Assembly: GCA_008360975.2 (NCBI GenBank)
Contig: CM039184.1
Location: 41,549,797-41,613,796, forward strand
Source: Lichenostomus cassidix
Lineage: Eukaryota; Chordata; Aves; Passeriformes; Meliphagidae
Direction: 5' to 3'
Length of the DNA stretch: 64,000 bases
The notes below the pieces were generated by a model. The model searched no databases, was not told the origin of the DNA, and saw only the letters and a program-made list of their open reading frames with translations. This document shows, one piece after another, positions 63,122-64,000 of the stretch. The translations under genes were made by a program, and so were the position numbers. Within the stretch, counting starts at the first letter, position 1. Every line of letters begins with the position of its first letter.

Positions 63122-63127
63122 TTTATA
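63122..63127 (-). promoter_or_regulatory. LTR TATA box (TATAAA)
   Basis: TATAAA on the minus strand, in the same place as TATATA in the 2.6-kb copy, about 50 bp from the conserved CCAAT inverted repeat. Confidence 0.6.
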
Positions 63128-63300
63128 GAGTTCTCAAAAGTCACCCAGATTGGTCAGTTAGAAGCCTTCCCCCAGGCCTGATTGGCCAGGCCTGCACTGC
63201 CCAAGTTCTGGGACACTGTTCCAAAACATCCAAACTTTATCTTTATTTACAAAACACAAGAAAACCTCTCATGGGAAAAACTGTGCTAGCCACAATCTCA

Positions 63301-64000
63301 CAAATAATACTGATCATTTCTGCTCTTAAACAATAGATATTCAGTCATGCAAAGTTTGGAAAAGAAAGTAGTTTCAAATTTATAATGCTGTTGTCTACAA
63401 AGTCTTCAGGTAAGTATTCATTGGGCACATAAATTATTACTATTTTCCTTCCCATCCCTTCAGCAGCTTCTCAGTACTGCAGACTTCACACAAGGCAGTG
63501 AAAGGCTTAAACAATATCAAATCTGAAACCCTTGTGGCAGCTCTTTTAGAGGCACTTCCAAATTCACTTGCTATAAATTCTCATAGCTGTGCACTATATG
63601 CACATTGGAGCCTGCAATTTTAACACATTACCAGATGGGAAAAAGCACACTGTAAGTGTCTTCAAATGTAGGGTTTCCATTTCTAAAGGAGAGCTTCTAT
63701 GCCGGCAAAAAATGTGTTCAGAACAGAATATCCATAGCTGAGCTTAATGGAATTTCCAAATATTCAGCACCTGAAACAGAATCATTTTAGAGTGGAAAAA
63801 AATCAGAAGAGATGGACGTCTTATTCTTTAATGGGACTGTCATGTTTTGGTCATCAGTGTCTACTTAAATATGCTCAAGTCATACCTAGGCTTTGCTTTC
63901 ATGAAAACTCAAAGATTTAATGTTATTCTGCTAGTTTAGACAGAAGGAAAGCCAAATAATCTGTTTTAGGAAGTCAGACATTCCATTTGTAAGTTTAAAA
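63301..64000. other. Unique AT-rich non-coding sequence
   Basis: Nothing identifiable to the end of the window; no gene and no named repeat. Confidence 0.5.

Larger units (their letters stand above)
63034..63294 (-). mobile_element. Solo LTR of the same family as 2601-2861, inverted
   Basis: Read on the minus strand it starts at 63294 with TGTGGCTAGCACA and ends at 63034 with CTCAACAGCGACA, 261 bp, the same ends and length as the copy at 2601. The flanking duplication ATCTCA is perfect (63028-63033 and 63295-63300). The CCAAT inverted repeat (63174-63193), a TATAAA box (63122-63127, minus) and an intact AATAAA (63099-63104, minus) are present. By eye roughly four in five positions match the first copy, so they are separate, fairly old insertions of one family. 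No internal retroviral sequence is attached. Confidence 0.9.

Overview
This window looks like 64 kb of non-coding bird nuclear DNA, either a gene desert or the inside of a very long intron. The avian call rests on its interspersed repeats. There is a 5'-truncated CR1 LINE with the typical avian CR1 3' end, ERVL-type long terminal repeats (LTRs) of a kind common in bird genomes, and very few other transposable elements. The sequence is AT-rich and CpG-poor, with small GC-richer patches. I found no protein gene, rRNA, tRNA, CRISPR array or operon-like arrangement. The longest open frame is 165 codons, has no recognisable domain, and is about what chance would give.

Layout. Positions 1-2600 are unique AT-rich sequence with a TA microsatellite and a pyrimidine-rich, diverged tandem block near 1760-2080. 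A complete 261-bp solo LTR lies at 2601-2861 on the plus strand, with a perfect 6-bp target-site duplication. From 2868 to 25727 there is mostly unique sequence broken by three GC-richer islands (about 5850-6240, 10480-10960 and 18466-18665) and TA-rich simple repeats. At 25728-26922 one full-length ERVL-type LTR on the minus strand is split by a second, related LTR on the plus strand (25935-26512). A further LTR fragment (28931-29089) abuts an old CR1 piece. From 29180 to 54390 the sequence is largely unique, with microsatellites at 31014, 47159 and 48015, a likely MIR SINE relic near 48296-48447, and several stretches that look like conserved non-coding elements (about 34380-34620, 37850-37995, 40743-41060, 48830-49160 and 51776-51900). 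A clear CR1 3' end lies at 54393-54850 on the minus strand. A poly(A)-tailed segment at 57231-57512 may be a retrocopy. A second copy of the 261-bp solo LTR, in the opposite orientation and with its own perfect 6-bp duplication, lies at 63034-63294.

There are no genes here to work together. The functional content, if any, would be regulatory: candidate enhancers in the CpG-retaining, homeodomain-motif-rich stretches, plus promoter and poly(A) signals carried by the LTRs. The best-supported observations are the pair of solo LTRs with intact duplications and the nested LTR. I do not see an undescribed biological system.
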